Positions 1 to 11,092 of a stretch of 64,000 nucleotides of DNA are shown piece after piece. Below the pieces are notes generated by a model. The model was not told the origin of the DNA. It saw only the letters and a list, made by a program, of their open reading frames with translations, and did not search any database. How positions within the stretch are numbered: the first letter of the stretch is position 1; every line of letters starts with the position of its first letter. The DNA lies in the NCBI RefSeq assembly GCF_009650135.1, contig NZ_CP045871.1, positions 372,001-436,000 of the forward strand. Direction: 5' to 3'. A program made the position numbers and the translations under genes. Origin of the DNA: Litorivicinus lipolyticus (lineage in GTDB: Bacteria > Pseudomonadota > Gammaproteobacteria > Pseudomonadales > Litorivicinaceae).

Positions 1-57
1 TGATCCTAGACTGTGAACGGGTTGTGCGTTTTGTGGGTAATATTGGCGCTTAGTTAT

Positions 58-1185
58 CTAAACGCCGTCAAAGAAGCTTTTGACCGAGTCAAACCACCCT
101 GAGCTTTTGGGTGAGTGTTTTTTGCCGGTGGTCGATTCGCGAAACTGTGCCAATAGTGCTTTTTGCTCCGCGCTCAGGCCAACCGGGGTTTCGACCACGA
201 CCTTGCACAGCAAATCGCCGATCGAGCCACCCCGGACCGGCTTGATGCCCTTGCCGCGCAGCCGGAAAACCTTGCCAGTTTGGGTGCCCTCCGGAATCGC
301 CAGCTTGACCCGGCCACCCAACGTCGGAACTTCCAAGTCACCGCCCAATGCCGCATCGGCGAAATTGATCGGCACTTCGCAGTACAGATTTTTGCCGTCG
401 CGTTCAAAGATCGCGTGCTGTTTAACCGAAACCTGAACGTACAGGTCTCCGGTCTGACCGCCGCCGGGTGCAGCTTCGCCTTCGCCGCTTAAACGAATCC
501 GGTCGCCGGTATCGACCCCTGATGGGATCTTAACGGACAGCGTCTTAGTTTCTTCGTTGACACCACGCCCGCCACAGCTGTTGCATGGGTCGTCGATCAC
601 TTGGCCGCGGCCATGACAACGCGGGCAGGTCTGCTGAACGGCAAAGAAGCCCTGTTGCATGCGCACCTGGCCGTGGCCATTACAGGTACCGCAGGTCGTG
701 GGCTTGCTGCCGGGTTTGGCGCCACTGCCGTCGCACGGTTTGCAACTCACCAGGGTCGGTATACGGATTTTTTTCTCGACGCCGCGAACGGCTTCTTCGA
801 GGGTTAGCTCCATCGAATAACGCAGGTCCGCGCCACGCGGCGGGCCCTGTTGACGGCCACGACCACCACCGCCACCAAAGATGTCGCCGAATACGTCACC
901 AAAGATGTCGCCGAAGTCGCTACCGCCGCCGCCACCGCCAAACCCGCCGCCTTGTGAGCCGTCAACAGCGCTGTGGCCGTAACGATCGTAAGCTGCGCGC
1001 TTGTCGCCATCGGACAAGACTTCGTAGGCTTCGGACAGTTCTTTGAACTTTTCTTCCGCGCTGGCGTCGCCCGGATTACGATCCGGGTGGTATTTCATGG
1101 CTTTTTTTCGATACGCCTTTTTAAGCTCTTTGCCGTCGATATCCTTCGACACGCCCAGAACCTCGTAATAATCGCGCTTTGACAA
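58..1185 (-). CDS. dnaJ: Chaperone DnaJ (Hsp40)
   Basis: Co-chaperone that delivers unfolded clients to DnaK and stimulates its ATPase. The 375-residue product has the full type I layout: J domain at 1-70 with HPD at 33-35, a Gly/Phe-rich linker, four CxxCxGxG zinc motifs in the middle, and the C-terminal substrate-binding domains. It lies 68 bp downstream of dnaK on the same strand, separated by an intercistronic hairpin. Length and motifs are normal. Identification is secure. Confidence 0.98.
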   Translation of the reverse strand: MSKRDYYEVLGVSKDIDGKELKKAYRKKAMKYHPDRNPGDASAEEKFKELSEAYEVLSDGDKRAAYDRYGHSAVDGSQGGGFGGGGGGSDFGDIFGDVFGDIFGGGGGRGRQQGPPRGADLRYSMELTLEEAVRGVEKKIRIPTLVSCKPCDGSGAKPGSKPTTCGTCNGHGQVRMQQGFFAVQQTCPRCHGRGQVIDDPCNSCGGRGVNEETKTLSVKIPSGVDTGDRIRLSGEGEAAPGGGQTGDLYVQVSVKQHAIFERDGKNLYCEVPINFADAALGGDLEVPTLGGRVKLAIPEGTQTGKVFRLRGKGIKPVRGGSIGDLLCKVVVETPVGLSAEQKALLAQFRESTTGKKHSPKSSGWFDSVKSFFDGV

Positions 1186-1224
1186 TGTGTTCTCCTGCTG
1201 ACGGCTACCACCGCCTCACGAGTC

Positions 1225-1244
1225 AGGCCCGCTTGAGCGGGCCT
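1225..1244 (-). terminator. Intercistronic hairpin between dnaK and dnaJ
   Basis: A perfect 9-bp inverted repeat with a 2-nt loop (AGGCCCGCT-TG-AGCGGGCCT). No T-run follows on either strand, so it is more likely an mRNA-stabilising or attenuating hairpin than a full terminator. It could lower dnaJ expression relative to dnaK. Confidence 0.55.
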
Positions 1245-1253
1245 AGTGCTCGG

Positions 1254-3161
1254 TTACTTGTCGTCCTTAACTTCTTCGAACTCGGCGTCGACCACGTCAT
1301 CACCGGCGTCGTTGTGACTGCCAGCATCGGCGGTTTCGGCCTGCGGCTCAGCGGCGTACAGCTTCTCAGCGATTTTCGCTTGGGCCTGCGATAGGGCTTC
1401 GGTTTTCGCCTCAATCGCGTCCTTGTCGTCGCCTTTGAGGGCTTCTTCCAGCTCGCTGGCGGCAGCTTCGACCGGCGCTTTATCGTCGTCGGTCAGCTTG
1501 TCACCGGCTTCGGTCATGGCTTTGCGCGTGGCGTGGACCAGGCCGTCACCTGCGTTACGTGCGGCTACCAGCTCTTCGAAACGCTTGTCGTCCGCGGCAT
1601 TGGCTTCGGCGTCAGCGACCATTTGTTCGATTTCATCGTCACTCAAGCCAGATGAGGCCTTGATCACGATGGACTGCTCTTTATTGGTCGCCTTGTCCTT
1701 GGCCGAGACGTTCAAGATGCCGTTAGCGTCAATGTCGAAAGCCACTTCGATTTGGGGCATGCCGCGGGGTGACGGCGGGATATCGCTCAAGTCAAACTTA
1801 CCCAGGCTCTTGTTGGCACCGGCTTGCTTGCGCTCGCCCTGCAGCACATGGATCGTCACCGCCGGTTGGTTGTCCTCGGCGGTCGAGAACACCTGGGTTT
1901 TCTTGGTCGGGATGGTGGTGTTCTTTTCGATCAGCGGCGTCATTACGCCACCCATGGTCTCGATGCCCAAGCTCAGCGGCGTCACGTCGAGCAGCAACAC
2001 GTCTTTGACGTCGCCCGACAGCACCGCGCCTTGCAAGGCGGCGCCAACGGCAACCGCTTCGTCCGGGTTGACGTCTTTGCGCGGCTCTTTGCCAAAGAAC
2101 TCTGCGACCTTGGCTTGAACCATCGGCATGCGGGTCTGTCCGCCGACCAAAATAACGTCGTCGATTTCACCAACGCTCAGGTCTGCGTCTTGAAGTGCCT
2201 GTTTGCAAGGTTTGAGGCTGTCGATGACCATGTCTTCAACCAGCGATTCGAGCTTCGAGCGCGTAACTTTGACGTTCAGGTGCTTGGGGCCGGTCGCGTC
2301 AGCGGTGATGTACGGCAGGTTGACGTCAGTTTGCTGGCTGGATGACAGCTCGATTTTGGCTTTTTCGGCCGCTTCTTTAAGGCGCTGCATGGCCAGCGGG
2401 TCGCCTTTCAGGTCCATGCCGGTGTCGCCTTTGAAGGCCGCGGCCAAAAAGTCGATCAGGCGCAGGTCAAAATCTTCGCCGCCCAGGTGCGTGTCGCCGT
2501 TGGTGGCCAGTACTTCGAACTGCTTTTCGCCATCGACGTCAGCAATTTCAATGATCGACACGTCAAAGGTACCACCGCCCAAGTCGTATACCGCGATGGT
2601 GCGGTCGCCGGCGTCTTTGTCCATGCCATAGGCGAGTGCCGCTGCGGTCGGTTCGTTGATGATGCGCTTAACATCCAAGCCCGCAATACGGCCGGCGTCT
2701 TTGGTGGCTTGGCGCTGGGCGTCGTTGAAATAGGCCGGTACCGTGATGACCGCTTCGGTCACGGCGGTGCCGAGGTAGTCTTCGGCTGATTTTTTCATCT
2801 TTTTCAAGATTTCAGCAGACACCTGCGGCGGTGCCATTTTTTGGCCGTGGGCTTCGACCCAGGCGTCGCCGTTGTCGTTCGGAATAATTTTGAACGGCAC
2901 CAGGCTGATGTCTTTTTGGACAACGTTGTCCTCGAAGCGGCGGCCGATCAGGCGCTTGACTGCGTACAACGTGTTGGTCGGGTTGGTCACGGCCTGGCGC
3001 TTAGCGCTCTGGCCAACCAAAATTTCGTCGCCGGTGTAGGCCACCACCGAGGGGGTGGTGCGATCGCCTTCGGCGTTTTCAATGACCTTGGGTTTGTCGC
3101 CGTCCAATACCGCTACGCAGCTGTTGGTGGTGCCCAAGTCGATACCAATAATTTTAGCCAT
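1254..3161 (-). CDS. dnaK: Chaperone DnaK (Hsp70)
   Basis: ATP-dependent Hsp70 chaperone of the cytoplasm. The 635-residue product begins with the nucleotide-binding signature [13 protein letters not shown], contains the [10 protein letters not shown] phosphate loop and the [15 protein letters not shown] segment that opens the substrate-binding domain, and ends in an acidic tail ([10 protein letters not shown]) like that of other bacterial DnaKs. It is the middle gene of grpE-dnaK-dnaJ; grpE is 88 bp upstream. Confidence 0.98.
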   Translation of the reverse strand: MAKIIGIDLGTTNSCVAVLDGDKPKVIENAEGDRTTPSVVAYTGDEILVGQSAKRQAVTNPTNTLYAVKRLIGRRFEDNVVQKDISLVPFKIIPNDNGDAWVEAHGQKMAPPQVSAEILKKMKKSAEDYLGTAVTEAVITVPAYFNDAQRQATKDAGRIAGLDVKRIINEPTAAALAYGMDKDAGDRTIAVYDLGGGTFDVSIIEIADVDGEKQFEVLATNGDTHLGGEDFDLRLIDFLAAAFKGDTGMDLKGDPLAMQRLKEAAEKAKIELSSSQQTDVNLPYITADATGPKHLNVKVTRSKLESLVEDMVIDSLKPCKQALQDADLSVGEIDDVILVGGQTRMPMVQAKVAEFFGKEPRKDVNPDEAVAVGAALQGAVLSGDVKDVLLLDVTPLSLGIETMGGVMTPLIEKNTTIPTKKTQVFSTAEDNQPAVTIHVLQGERKQAGANKSLGKFDLSDIPPSPRGMPQIEVAFDIDANGILNVSAKDKATNKEQSIVIKASSGLSDDEIEQMVADAEANAADDKRFEELVAARNAGDGLVHATRKAMTEAGDKLTDDDKAPVEAAASELEEALKGDDKDAIEAKTEALSQAQAKIAEKLYAAEPQAETADAGSHNDAGDDVVDAEFEEVKDDK

Positions 3162-3249
3162 TTTGTTTACTCTCCGTGTTGTGTCGCCGACCCTTGTCCG
3201 TGTTAGGTATGTCGAGGCGACGTAATTTTATTTCAATGGGTTAATGGGA

Positions 3250-3819
3250 CTAGACGCTATCGTCGACGCTGGGGGCGCCTTGGCTAACCACCACCATGGC
3301 GGCGCGCAGGACGCGATCATTCAGGGCGTAGCCTGTTTGAACCACATCGACGACCGTGTTTGCCGGGACCGGTGCCGGCACCATGCTGATCGCTTGGTGG
3401 CGTGCCGGATCGAACAACTCATCGACTGGGTTGATGGGGGTCAGTCCGTTTTTCGCAAGGGCTTGGGTGTACAACTCAAAGGTTGCCTCGATGCCCTCAA
3501 GCATCGCGCTGTCGAAGCCTTCCATAACACGTGCAGCTTCCAGCGCGCGCTCAAAGCTATCGGCCACTGGCAGCATTTCGCGAACCAGTTTCTCGGCGCC
3601 GAACTTGCGTGCTTTTTCAACGTCAGCTTCGGCGCGACGGCGCACGTTTTGCGACTCGGCGGCCAACCTAAGCTGAGTATCTTTTAACTGTTGGATCTGC
3701 TCCAGCAGTGCCTGGGTATCGCCGGTATCGCCGGCATCGTCGGCATTTTCAGGCGGCTCGCCGGCTTGTTCGGCGTTTTGGTCGATGTCATTCGGTTCTG
3801 GCGCGTGTTCGTCGCTCAT
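3250..3819 (-). CDS. grpE: Nucleotide exchange factor GrpE
   Basis: GrpE releases ADP from DnaK and so resets the Hsp70 cycle. The 189-residue product has the usual acidic, disordered N-terminus (about 1-35), a long coiled-coil helix (about 36-90), and a C-terminal beta domain with the family segment NPVDELFDPARHQAISMVP. It is the first gene of the leftward heat-shock cluster, directly downstream of a sigma-32-like promoter. Confidence 0.96.
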   Translation of the reverse strand: MSDEHAPEPNDIDQNAEQAGEPPENADDAGDTGDTQALLEQIQQLKDTQLRLAAESQNVRRRAEADVEKARKFGAEKLVREMLPVADSFERALEAARVMEGFDSAMLEGIEATFELYTQALAKNGLTPINPVDELFDPARHQAISMVPAPVPANTVVDVVQTGYALNDRVLRAAMVVVSQGAPSVDDSV

Positions 3820-3849
3820 AACTTCATCCCTAAAATAAGTTGCTCGCGG

Positions 3850-3878
3850 TTAATGGGATGCCTCAAGAGAGTTTCAAT
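3850..3878 (-). promoter_or_regulatory. Sigma-32 (RpoH) type promoter for grpE-dnaK-dnaJ
   Basis: On the minus strand TTGAAA (complement of 3872-3877) is followed after 14 nt by CCCATTA (complement of 3851-3857). This fits the heat-shock consensus CTTGAAA-N13-15-CCCCATnT well and sits about 30 bp before the grpE start, so the cluster is probably heat-inducible. Confidence 0.75.
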
Positions 3879-4053
3879 AGTTGAGTTAAGAAAAACCGCC
3901 GAGTTCGCACTTTTGTGCCGGGTTTCGATGGCACTAAAGGGAAGGCTGAGGTAGAATGCGGCCGTTTTGTGTGGCGCTCGCCCGCAACTACCTAGGCCAT
4001 TTTGCGATCCACGAAATGGCCGGGTTAATTGGCTTAACTGTCGGAGCTTTTCA

Positions 4054-5196
4054 TTGACTGAAATTGGTTGCTTGGTACTGGAAGACGGAAGCGTCTTTCA
4101 CGGGAGCGCACTAGGCGCACACGGCGAATCTATCGGGGAAGTGGTGTTCAACACCGCGATGACCGGTTACCAAGAGATTCTGACCGATCCATCCTATTGT
4201 AAGCAGATGGTCACGCTGACCTATCCGCATATCGGCAACACCGGCGTTAACAGCGAGGACGAAGAGTCCGAGAAAGTCTGGGCGGCGGGTCTGATTGTCC
4301 GTGAACTGTCGCCACTGGTCAGCAGCTACCGTTCCCAGGGTGACCTTAATAGCTACATGCGCGATCGCAACGTGGTCGGTATTCACGATATCGATACACG
4401 CCGGCTGACGCGCTTGCTGCGCGACAAGGGCGCCCAGCGCGGTGTCATCCTGTCCGGTGATGCATTGGCGGCGGCCGGTGATGATCTGGTCGGCTATGCG
4501 CTGGGTCGAATCGCGACCTTCGCCGGTCTGGCCGGGTTGGATCTGGCGCGTGTCGTCAGCACCCAAGCCAGCTACCAATGGCATGAAGGCACCTGGGAAA
4601 ATCTTAAAGGCTTTCCGACCATTACCGACAGACGCTTTAACGTCGTGGCCTATGACTTTGGCGTTAAGCGCAACATTTTGCGTTTGCTGGCCGAGCGCGG
4701 CTGTGACTTGACGGTGGTGCCGGCACAAACTCCGGCCGCCGAGGTATTGGCAATGAGCCCCGATGGCGTGTTCCTGTCGAACGGCCCGGGCGATCCGGAA
4801 CCCTGCACCTATGCCATCGAGGCGGTTAAAGCGATCATTGCTGCCGGCGTGCCGGTGTTTGGCATTTGCTTGGGCCACCAGATTCTGTCGCTGGCCTCGG
4901 GTGCTAAAACGATGAAGATGAAAACTGGCCACCACGGTGCTAACCACCCGGTTAAGCATGAAGCCGGTGAGCGCGTTTTCATTACCAGCCAAAACCATGG
5001 ATTTGCGGTTGACGACTCGGCACTGCCGGACGTGCTGACCGTGACCCACCGCAGTTTGTTTGACGGCACGGTCCAGGGCGTTCGACGCACCGACGTTAAA
5101 GCCTTTGGCTTTCAAGGCCACCCCGAAGCCAGCCCAGGACCGCACGATATCGTGACCCTGTTTGACCAATTCATCGCAGACATGGAGGCCGTGTAG
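4054..5196 (+). CDS. carA: Carbamoyl-phosphate synthase, glutamine amidotransferase small subunit
   Basis: Hydrolyses glutamine and passes ammonia to CarB for carbamoyl phosphate, the precursor of arginine and pyrimidines. The frame is open further upstream, but I place the start at TTG 4054: GGAG lies 7 bp before it and the resulting 380 residues match the family length and N-terminus ([16 protein letters not shown]). The class I amidotransferase triad is present: Cys in FGICLGHQ, His and Glu in GFQGHPEAS. Its stop shares one base with the carB start. Confidence 0.96.
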   Translation: MTEIGCLVLEDGSVFHGSALGAHGESIGEVVFNTAMTGYQEILTDPSYCKQMVTLTYPHIGNTGVNSEDEESEKVWAAGLIVRELSPLVSSYRSQGDLNSYMRDRNVVGIHDIDTRRLTRLLRDKGAQRGVILSGDALAAAGDDLVGYALGRIATFAGLAGLDLARVVSTQASYQWHEGTWENLKGFPTITDRRFNVVAYDFGVKRNILRLLAERGCDLTVVPAQTPAAEVLAMSPDGVFLSNGPGDPEPCTYAIEAVKAIIAAGVPVFGICLGHQILSLASGAKTMKMKTGHHGANHPVKHEAGERVFITSQNHGFAVDDSALPDVLTVTHRSLFDGTVQGVRRTDVKAFGFQGHPEASPGPHDIVTLFDQFIADMEAV

Positions 5197-8100
5197 TGCC
5201 GAAACGTACGGACTTAAAAAGCATTCTGATTATTGGCGCGGGCCCGATCATCATCGGCCAGGCCTGTGAGTTCGACTATTCCGGTGCCCAGGCCTGTAAG
5301 GCGCTGCGCGAGGAGGGTTACCGCGTCATTTTGGTCAACTCGAACCCGGCCACCATCATGACCGATCCGACCATGGCCGACGCGACCTACATCGAGCCGA
5401 TCAACTGGAAGACGTTGGAACGCATCATCGACAAAGAGCGCCCCGACGCAATTTTGCCGACCATGGGCGGCCAGACTGCACTGAATACCGCGCTGGACTT
5501 GGCGGCCAACGGGGTGTTGGAAAAATACAATGTCGAGTTGATCGGTGCCAGCGTCGACGCCATCGACAAGGCCGAAGACCGCGACCGCTTTGACAAGGCC
5601 ATGCGGGCTATCGGCCTTGAATGCCCGAAATCACGCATCGCGCACAGCATGGACGAGGCATTGGCCGCGGTTGAGCTGCTGGGTTACCCCAGCATCATCC
5701 GGCCGTCGTTTACGCTCGGCGGATCCGGCGGCGGTGTCGCCTACAACCGCGAAGAGTTTGAGGAAATCTGTGCCCGCGGCTTGGACTTGTCACCGACCAA
5801 CGAGCTGTTGATCGACGAGTCGCTGTTGGGCTGGAAAGAGTACGAAATGGAAGTCGTGCGTGACCGCAACGACAACTGCATCATTGTGTGCGCGATCGAA
5901 AATTTCGATCCCATGGGCGTTCACACCGGTGACTCCGTCACGGTAGCCCCGGCCCAGACCCTGACTGACAAAGAATACCAAGTCATGCGCGACGCCAGCA
6001 TCGCCGTATTGCGCGAAATCGGTGTTGAAACGGGTGGGTCAAACGTCCAGTTCGGTATGAACCCGGCGGACGGTCGCTTGGTCGTCATCGAGATGAACCC
6101 GCGCGTGTCGCGCTCGTCCGCACTGGCGTCCAAGGCCACGGGCTTCCCGATTGCGAAAGTCGCCGCCAAGTTGGCGGTGGGTTACACGTTGGACGAGTTG
6201 GACAACGAAATCACCGGTGGCGCGACCCCGGCCAGTTTCGAGCCGACCATCGACTATGTTGTGACCAAAATTCCGCGCTTTACCTTTGAAAAATTCCCGC
6301 AGGCCAAGCCGGTCCTGACTACGCAGATGAAATCGGTCGGCGAAGTCATGGCGATTGGCCGCAACTTCCAAGAATCGATGCAAAAAGCGTTGCGCGGTCT
6401 TGAAGTCGGCGTCAACGGCTTTGACTCGTTCTGGGAAGAAGGGCGCACCACCGACGAGCTGCGTGGGCTTTTGAGCGAGCCGGGTCCGGACCGTGTCTGG
6501 CACATCGGTGACGCCTTCCGCCAGGGCTTTAGCCTGGAAGACGTGTACAACCTGACTAAAATTGATCGCTGGTTCTTGGTCCAGATCCAAGAGATTATCA
6601 GTATCGAAGGCGGCCTGGGCTCCAAAGCCCTGTCTGCAATTGATGCGCTGGAAATGCGGGCGCTCAAGCGCAAAGGCTTCAGCGACAAACGCCTGGCTGA
6701 TTTGTTGGGCGTCAGCCAGCGCGAAGTGCGCCGCCGCCGTCACAGCCAAGACGTGCGTCCGGTCTACAAGCGCGTCGACACCTGTGCCGCGGAATTTGAC
6801 GCGTCGACGGCCTACATGTACTCCACGTACGACGAAGAATGCGAAGCCAACCCGACCGACCGTGACAAAATCATGGTCTTGGGTGGCGGTCCGAACCGCA
6901 TCGGTCAGGGCATCGAGTTTGACTATTGCTGTGTTCACGCGGCCCTCGCCATGCGCGAAGACGGCTACGAAACCATCATGGTTAACTGTAACCCTGAAAC
7001 CGTATCGACCGACTACGACACCTCGGATCGCCTGTATTTCGAGCCGCTGACGCTCGAAGACGTGCTCGAAATCGTCGACATTGAAAAACCTAAAGGCGTG
7101 ATCATTCAGTTCGGCGGCCAGACCCCGCTGAAATTGGCCCGTGCATTGGCCGACGAAGGTGTACCGATCATTGGTACCTCACCGGAAGCGATCGACCGTG
7201 CCGAAGACCGCGAACGTTTCCAGCAAATGGTCGAACGCTTGAAGCTGCGTCAACCGCCCAATGCGATTGCACGCTCGACCCAAGAAGGCGTGCTGCTGGC
7301 CAAAGACATCGGCTTCCCCTTGGTCGTCCGCCCGTCCTACGTGTTGGGTGGCCGTGCCATGGAGATTGTCTATTCCAGCGCCGACCTCGAACGCTACTTA
7401 AAAGACGCGGTGGTCGCCAGCGACGACAGCCCTGTGTTGTTGGATCGGTTCCTGGACCAAGCGATCGAAGTTGACGTGGACTGTGTCAGTGACGGCCATC
7501 AAGTGGTCATCGGCGCGATCATGCAACACATTGAACAGGCAGGCGTGCACTCGGGTGACTCGGCCTGTTCGCTGCCGCCCTACAGTTTGGCGGCACATAT
7601 CCAAGACGAGATCCGTGATCAGGTCAAACGCATGGCGGTTGAGTTGGGCGTGATTGGTTTGATGAACGTGCAAATGGCGGTTCAGGGCGAGGACATCTTT
7701 GTCATCGAAGTGAACCCGCGTGCATCGCGCACCGTGCCCTTTGTGTCCAAGGCGATTGGGCCGAGTTTGGCCAAAATTGCGGCCCGCTGCATGGCCGGTC
7801 AAAGCCTCGAATCCCAGGGCTTTACCCAGGAAATCATTCCGCCGTATTACTGCGTCAAAGAAGCGGTCTTCCCGTTTGCCAAGTTCCAGGGCGTTGACCC
7901 GATCTTGGGGCCGGAAATGAAGTCAACTGGCGAAGTCATGGGCGTCGGCGAGAGCTTTGACGAAGCCTTTGCCAAAGCCACTGCCGGAGCCGGCGAAGTG
8001 GTGCCGAGCGAGGGCCGTGCGTTCGTCAGTGTTCGTGATGGCGATAAGCCGGGTGCGGTAGAGCTGGCACGCAAGCTCAAGTCGATTGGTTTTGCGGTCT

Positions 8101-8408
8101 GTGCGACCCGCGGCACTGCCGCTGCGATGGCCGCAGCTGGGGTCGAAGTCGAGTTGGTCAACAAGGTTAACGAAGGCCGTCCGCACATTGTCGACATGCT
8201 GAAATCCGACCAAATCCAGTTCGTGGTCAACACCACTGAAGGCCGTCAGGCGATCAACGACAGCGCCCAAATCCGGCGCGCGGCACTGGGCAACAAGGTT
8301 TGCTACACCACGACCTTGCAGGGCGGCGAAGCCTTGGTTCGTGGTTTGGTGTTCGGCGAAGAGCGCGAAGTGCGCTCGTTGCAGTCGCTGTACGCGCGCT
8401 CGCTGTAA
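5196..8408 (+). CDS. carB: Carbamoyl-phosphate synthase large subunit
   Basis: Makes carbamoyl phosphate from ammonia, bicarbonate and two ATP. The 1070-residue product has two homologous ATP-grasp halves (about 1-400 and 555-935), each opening with an IGxGPxxIGQ-type loop, a middle oligomerisation domain, and a C-terminal MGS-like allosteric domain. GTG start overlaps the carA TAG by one base, so the subunits are translationally coupled. The stop TAA overlaps the dapB ATG. Confidence 0.98.
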   Translation: MPKRTDLKSILIIGAGPIIIGQACEFDYSGAQACKALREEGYRVILVNSNPATIMTDPTMADATYIEPINWKTLERIIDKERPDAILPTMGGQTALNTALDLAANGVLEKYNVELIGASVDAIDKAEDRDRFDKAMRAIGLECPKSRIAHSMDEALAAVELLGYPSIIRPSFTLGGSGGGVAYNREEFEEICARGLDLSPTNELLIDESLLGWKEYEMEVVRDRNDNCIIVCAIENFDPMGVHTGDSVTVAPAQTLTDKEYQVMRDASIAVLREIGVETGGSNVQFGMNPADGRLVVIEMNPRVSRSSALASKATGFPIAKVAAKLAVGYTLDELDNEITGGATPASFEPTIDYVVTKIPRFTFEKFPQAKPVLTTQMKSVGEVMAIGRNFQESMQKALRGLEVGVNGFDSFWEEGRTTDELRGLLSEPGPDRVWHIGDAFRQGFSLEDVYNLTKIDRWFLVQIQEIISIEGGLGSKALSAIDALEMRALKRKGFSDKRLADLLGVSQREVRRRRHSQDVRPVYKRVDTCAAEFDASTAYMYSTYDEECEANPTDRDKIMVLGGGPNRIGQGIEFDYCCVHAALAMREDGYETIMVNCNPETVSTDYDTSDRLYFEPLTLEDVLEIVDIEKPKGVIIQFGGQTPLKLARALADEGVPIIGTSPEAIDRAEDRERFQQMVERLKLRQPPNAIARSTQEGVLLAKDIGFPLVVRPSYVLGGRAMEIVYSSADLERYLKDAVVASDDSPVLLDRFLDQAIEVDVDCVSDGHQVVIGAIMQHIEQAGVHSGDSACSLPPYSLAAHIQDEIRDQVKRMAVELGVIGLMNVQMAVQGEDIFVIEVNPRASRTVPFVSKAIGPSLAKIAARCMAGQSLESQGFTQEIIPPYYCVKEAVFPFAKFQGVDPILGPEMKSTGEVMGVGESFDEAFAKATAGAGEVVPSEGRAFVSVRDGDKPGAVELARKLKSIGFAVCATRGTAAAMAAAGVEVELVNKVNEGRPHIVDMLKSDQIQFVVNTTEGRQAINDSAQIRRAALGNKVCYTTTLQGGEALVRGLVFGEEREVRSLQSLYARSL

Positions 8409-9205
8409 TGGCCGTCGCGATTCCGGGCATCATGGGCCGCATGGGCAAAGTATTAGCCCAAGCGATTCACGAGCATGATGCGCTGACGCTGGCGGGGGGC
8501 ACCGTGCGCCCGGGTTCGGAATTCGTCGGCCAAGACGCCGGTGCGCTGATTTTGGGGCGTCGATGTGATGCGCCGATCGCAGCCTCGTTGTCTGATTTGT
8601 CCAGCGTATCTGGGCTGATCGATTTCACCACGCCGGAGCTGCTGCAATCGCACCTGGACTGGTGTGTGTCGGCGCATGTGCCTGCGGTGATCGGGACGAC
8701 CGGGTTAAATGCGGAGCAAAAGGCCGCGATTGGTGCCGCTGCGACCCAGATTGCGGTGGTGTTTGCGCCGAACATGAGTGTCGGTGTCAACGTCATGTTG
8801 CAATTGTTGCGAGTGGCGGCTGAGTTGGTCGGCGAGCACTCGGATATCGAAGTCATCGAAGCCCACCACCGCCACAAAAAAGACGCCCCATCCGGCACCG
8901 CCGTGCGCATCGGCGAAGTGTTGGCCGACAGCATGGGCTGGGATTTGGATGACGTGGCGGTTTACGGTCGTGAAGGCATCACGGGCGAGCGTCCGCATCG
9001 CCAAATCGGTTTCGAAACCATCCGTGCCGGTGATGTGTTTGGTGACCACACGGTGTTGTTCGCCGCCGATGGTGAACGCTTAGAAATCACCCACAAGGCC
9101 TCCAGTAGGATGACCTTTGCGACCGGGGCGGTGCGCGCCATGGCCTGGGTACAGGGCAAACCGCCTGGGTTGTACGGCATGGACGACGTGATCGGCTTGG
9201 ATTGA
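8408..9205 (+). CDS. dapB: 4-hydroxy-tetrahydrodipicolinate reductase
   Basis: NAD(P)H-dependent reductase of the diaminopimelate/lysine pathway. The chosen ATG overlaps the carB TAA (TAATG) and gives 265 residues, the normal length, starting VAIPGIMGRMGK (nucleotide-binding GxxGxMG). The catalytic segment EAHHRHKKDAPSGTA is intact. In many gammaproteobacteria dapB precedes carA; here it follows carB, with tight coupling suggesting one transcript. Confidence 0.96.
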   Translation: MAVAIPGIMGRMGKVLAQAIHEHDALTLAGGTVRPGSEFVGQDAGALILGRRCDAPIAASLSDLSSVSGLIDFTTPELLQSHLDWCVSAHVPAVIGTTGLNAEQKAAIGAAATQIAVVFAPNMSVGVNVMLQLLRVAAELVGEHSDIEVIEAHHRHKKDAPSGTAVRIGEVLADSMGWDLDDVAVYGREGITGERPHRQIGFETIRAGDVFGDHTVLFAADGERLEITHKASSRMTFATGAVRAMAWVQGKPPGLYGMDDVIGLD

Positions 9206-9234
9206 TGCCATCTCGGCACGGCTGATTGCCGGCT

Positions 9235-9253
9235 GGGCGCCTTTCGGGCGCCC
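9235..9253 (+). terminator. Hairpin downstream of dapB
   Basis: GGGCGCC-TTTCG-GGCGCCC forms a 7-bp all-GC stem between dapB and the azoreductase gene. It lacks a T-run, so it may be a weak terminator or an mRNA 3'-end stabiliser for carAB-dapB. Confidence 0.45.
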
Positions 9254-9297
9254 CGAGCGCTGACTAGACTTGGCGCAACCAAATTAGGAGAGTCCCT

Positions 9298-9873
9298 GTG
9301 AACGTATTATTAGTCAATTCGTCAGCCCGCGCTGAAGCCTCAACCTCACGTCAAATTGTTGCCAAAGTGGGCGAGCAGTTCGCTGCCAGCGGTGCACAGT
9401 TGGTGTCGCGCGATTTAGCGCACAGTTTGCCGCACGTGAACGAGGCGTGGGTCCAGTCCGGCTTTACCGACCCCAATGACTGGACCGACGCGATGCGTGA
9501 CGCCGCCGGCGTGTCGTCGCAAATCGTCGACGAAGTGATGGCCGCCGACGTGCTGGTGCTGGGCGTGCCTATTTACAACTTTGGCGTGCCTGCCGCATTC
9601 AAAGCTTGGGTTGACCAGGTCTGCCGTGCCGGCCGCACGTTCCGCTATACCGAAAACGGCCCCGAAGGGCTGCTGAAAGGTAAGCGCGCCATTGTGGTGG
9701 TCAGTTCGGGCGGCGTGCCAATCGACAGCCCTGTTGATTTTGCGACCCCGCACGTGCGCCAGGTGCTTAACTTCATCGGCATCACGGACATCCAAGTGAT
9801 CGGTGCCGACGGCCAGATGACTGGCGAGGGCAAGGTTGAGGCGGCGCTGGAGCAGGCAGCAGCGGTCGCATAG
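9298..9873 (+). CDS. azoR: FMN-dependent NADH-azoreductase (AzoR family)
   Basis: Flavodoxin-fold quinone/azo reductase using FMN and NAD(P)H; physiological role is probably quinone detoxification. The 191-residue product begins MNVLLVNSSARAEASTSRQ (FMN phosphate loop) and has the family segment VLGVPIYNFGVPAAFKAWVDQVCRAGRTFRYTENG-like flavin-binding core around residues 82-115. GTG start with TAGGAG 7 bp upstream. It is followed by a strong terminator, so it forms a single-gene unit. Confidence 0.93.
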   Translation: MNVLLVNSSARAEASTSRQIVAKVGEQFAASGAQLVSRDLAHSLPHVNEAWVQSGFTDPNDWTDAMRDAAGVSSQIVDEVMAADVLVLGVPIYNFGVPAAFKAWVDQVCRAGRTFRYTENGPEGLLKGKRAIVVVSSGGVPIDSPVDFATPHVRQVLNFIGITDIQVIGADGQMTGEGKVEAALEQAAAVA

Positions 9874-9894
9874 TACCTTAGGGCTAGGAATCTA

Positions 9895-9925
9895 AGCCGG
9901 GTCCTCGAACCCGGCTTTTTGTTTT
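9895..9925 (+). terminator. Rho-independent terminator after azoR
   Basis: AGCCGGGT-CCTCGA-ACCCGGCT is an 8-bp stem with a 6-nt loop followed directly by TTTTGTTTTT. Stem strength, loop and T-run are all canonical. Confidence 0.9.
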
Positions 9926-9986
9926 TGGACAACCTAGGGTTGCGGTACTAGTCTGTGAACAACGTCACATTTTGGATCAAATCACG

Positions 9987-10445
9987 ATGAAACTTATCTT
10001 TGCCCTGTGTCTTTCGTTGGCGAGTTTGGCGGCATCCGCCACTAGCTTGACCATTATTTCCAAAGATGGTGTTCGTGACGTGGTTGAAACAGCCGTATTG
10101 GCCGAACGTTTTCCCGGTCAGGCCTTTACCACCACCAACCCCTGGGTGCCGACGCCAGTCGAATACGCTGGCATTGATCTGGCCGCATTGCTGACCGCCT
10201 ATGGATTGGACGATGTCCCGGTGCGCTTGGGTGCGGTTGATAACTACTCGGTGATCATGCAGCCGGGCGAGTTGGCCGGGTTGAAGCAAAGCGTGCTGGC
10301 GATTAGCAAAGACGGCGTGCCGCTGAGTCGGCGCGATTTTGGTCCTGCTTGGCTGATGGTGAATTTTGACGCTTACCCTGAAATTAATGTCGAACGCACG
10401 CGCAACCTAAGCGTCTGGCAACTCAACGAGATCAGTGCCGAGTAA
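9987..10445 (+). CDS. Small exported protein resembling molybdopterin-binding oxidoreductase domains (COG3915-like)
   Basis: An exported protein of 152 residues counting from ATG 9987; an in-frame TTG 15 bp upstream is possible but the ATG gives a clean signal peptide (MKLIFALCLSLASLAASA). The rest reads like the small sulfite-oxidase-type fold proteins: VEYAGIDLAALLTAYGL, NYSVIMQPGEL, GPAWLMVNFDAYPE. I see no obvious cofactor cysteine, so it is probably a periplasmic ligand-binding rather than redox protein. It opens a three-gene operon whose last member is a GGDEF-EAL enzyme, and its stop overlaps the next start (TAATG). The family assignment is from memory of similar gene neighbourhoods. 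Confidence 0.65.
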   Translation: MKLIFALCLSLASLAASATSLTIISKDGVRDVVETAVLAERFPGQAFTTTNPWVPTPVEYAGIDLAALLTAYGLDDVPVRLGAVDNYSVIMQPGELAGLKQSVLAISKDGVPLSRRDFGPAWLMVNFDAYPEINVERTRNLSVWQLNEISAE

Positions 10446-11092
10446 TGCGCGCCTTGCCGCTGCGGGTCTATATCGGCTGTTTGCTGGTGGTCTTGGGGGT
10501 CGTGGTCGCCGGTGTATCGCATTGGATGTTGCAACAGCGCCTGTTAGCTCAGTCCGGCAGCATGGCGGCCGAACGGTCCGGCGAACTGTATTTGAGCTCG
10601 CTGAAAAGCGAGGTCGAGGTCAGCCGCATGGCCACCGCGATTTCGGCCATGCGAATATTCCCCAGTCAGCCTAATTTCCATAGGCTGGGCGAAGCCTTAG
10701 ATGTGATTTTTTCCCGCCATCGGCTGGCAACCTTGTCCTTTTCCAGCGACGGCTGGGTCGGCAGTGAGGCCATGAGCTATACGTTGAGCCAAGCGGAACG
10801 CGTTATGGAGCGCTTAGATGCTGAGTTAGCCGTCGAGTCCTTGGATTTGTCCGCCGCGTGGCGCTCACAAGCCGAGTTGGCGGTCTTGTTTAACGAAGTC
10901 AGTCGCCTTTCGCTTGAGCGGCACAGCCGCGTCAAACGCGACCTTGTGCGCGAAACCGAGCGTTTTTCACAGAAGTGTTCGAGTTTTATTATTTTGGCCT
11001 TGGGGTCGGTAGTGGTTGGACTGCTGCTGTTGGGCACCTTGATTGCCGGCAGGGTACGTACCGATGCGGTAGGCGATCATGAGTTGGTATAA
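10445..11092 (+). CDS. Membrane-anchored periplasmic sensor-like protein, unknown
   Basis: 215 residues with a transmembrane helix at about 8-28, a roughly 150-residue periplasmic region rich in helices, and a second helix at about 180-204. The architecture is that of a sensor without an output domain. Start ATG overlaps the stop of the upstream exported protein, and its 3' end overlaps the GGDEF-EAL gene by 14 bp. I infer that it relays a periplasmic signal, perhaps the exported partner, to the c-di-GMP enzyme. No family name recognised. Confidence 0.7.
   Translation: MRALPLRVYIGCLLVVLGVVVAGVSHWMLQQRLLAQSGSMAAERSGELYLSSLKSEVEVSRMATAISAMRIFPSQPNFHRLGEALDVIFSRHRLATLSFSSDGWVGSEAMSYTLSQAERVMERLDAELAVESLDLSAAWRSQAELAVLFNEVSRLSLERHSRVKRDLVRETERFSQKCSSFIILALGSVVVGLLLLGTLIAGRVRTDAVGDHELV

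Noticed and set aside
585..1046. Plus-strand ORF opposite dnaJ
   Set aside because: Low-complexity Arg/His-rich shadow of the dnaJ Gly-rich and zinc region; no ribosome-binding site.
4111..5169. 352-codon minus-strand ORF opposite carA
   Set aside because: Antisense shadow of a strongly conserved gene; its codons mirror carA and no family is recognisable.
6039..6938. 299-codon minus-strand ORF opposite carB
   Set aside because: Shadow ORF within a conserved gene; no independent start signal.
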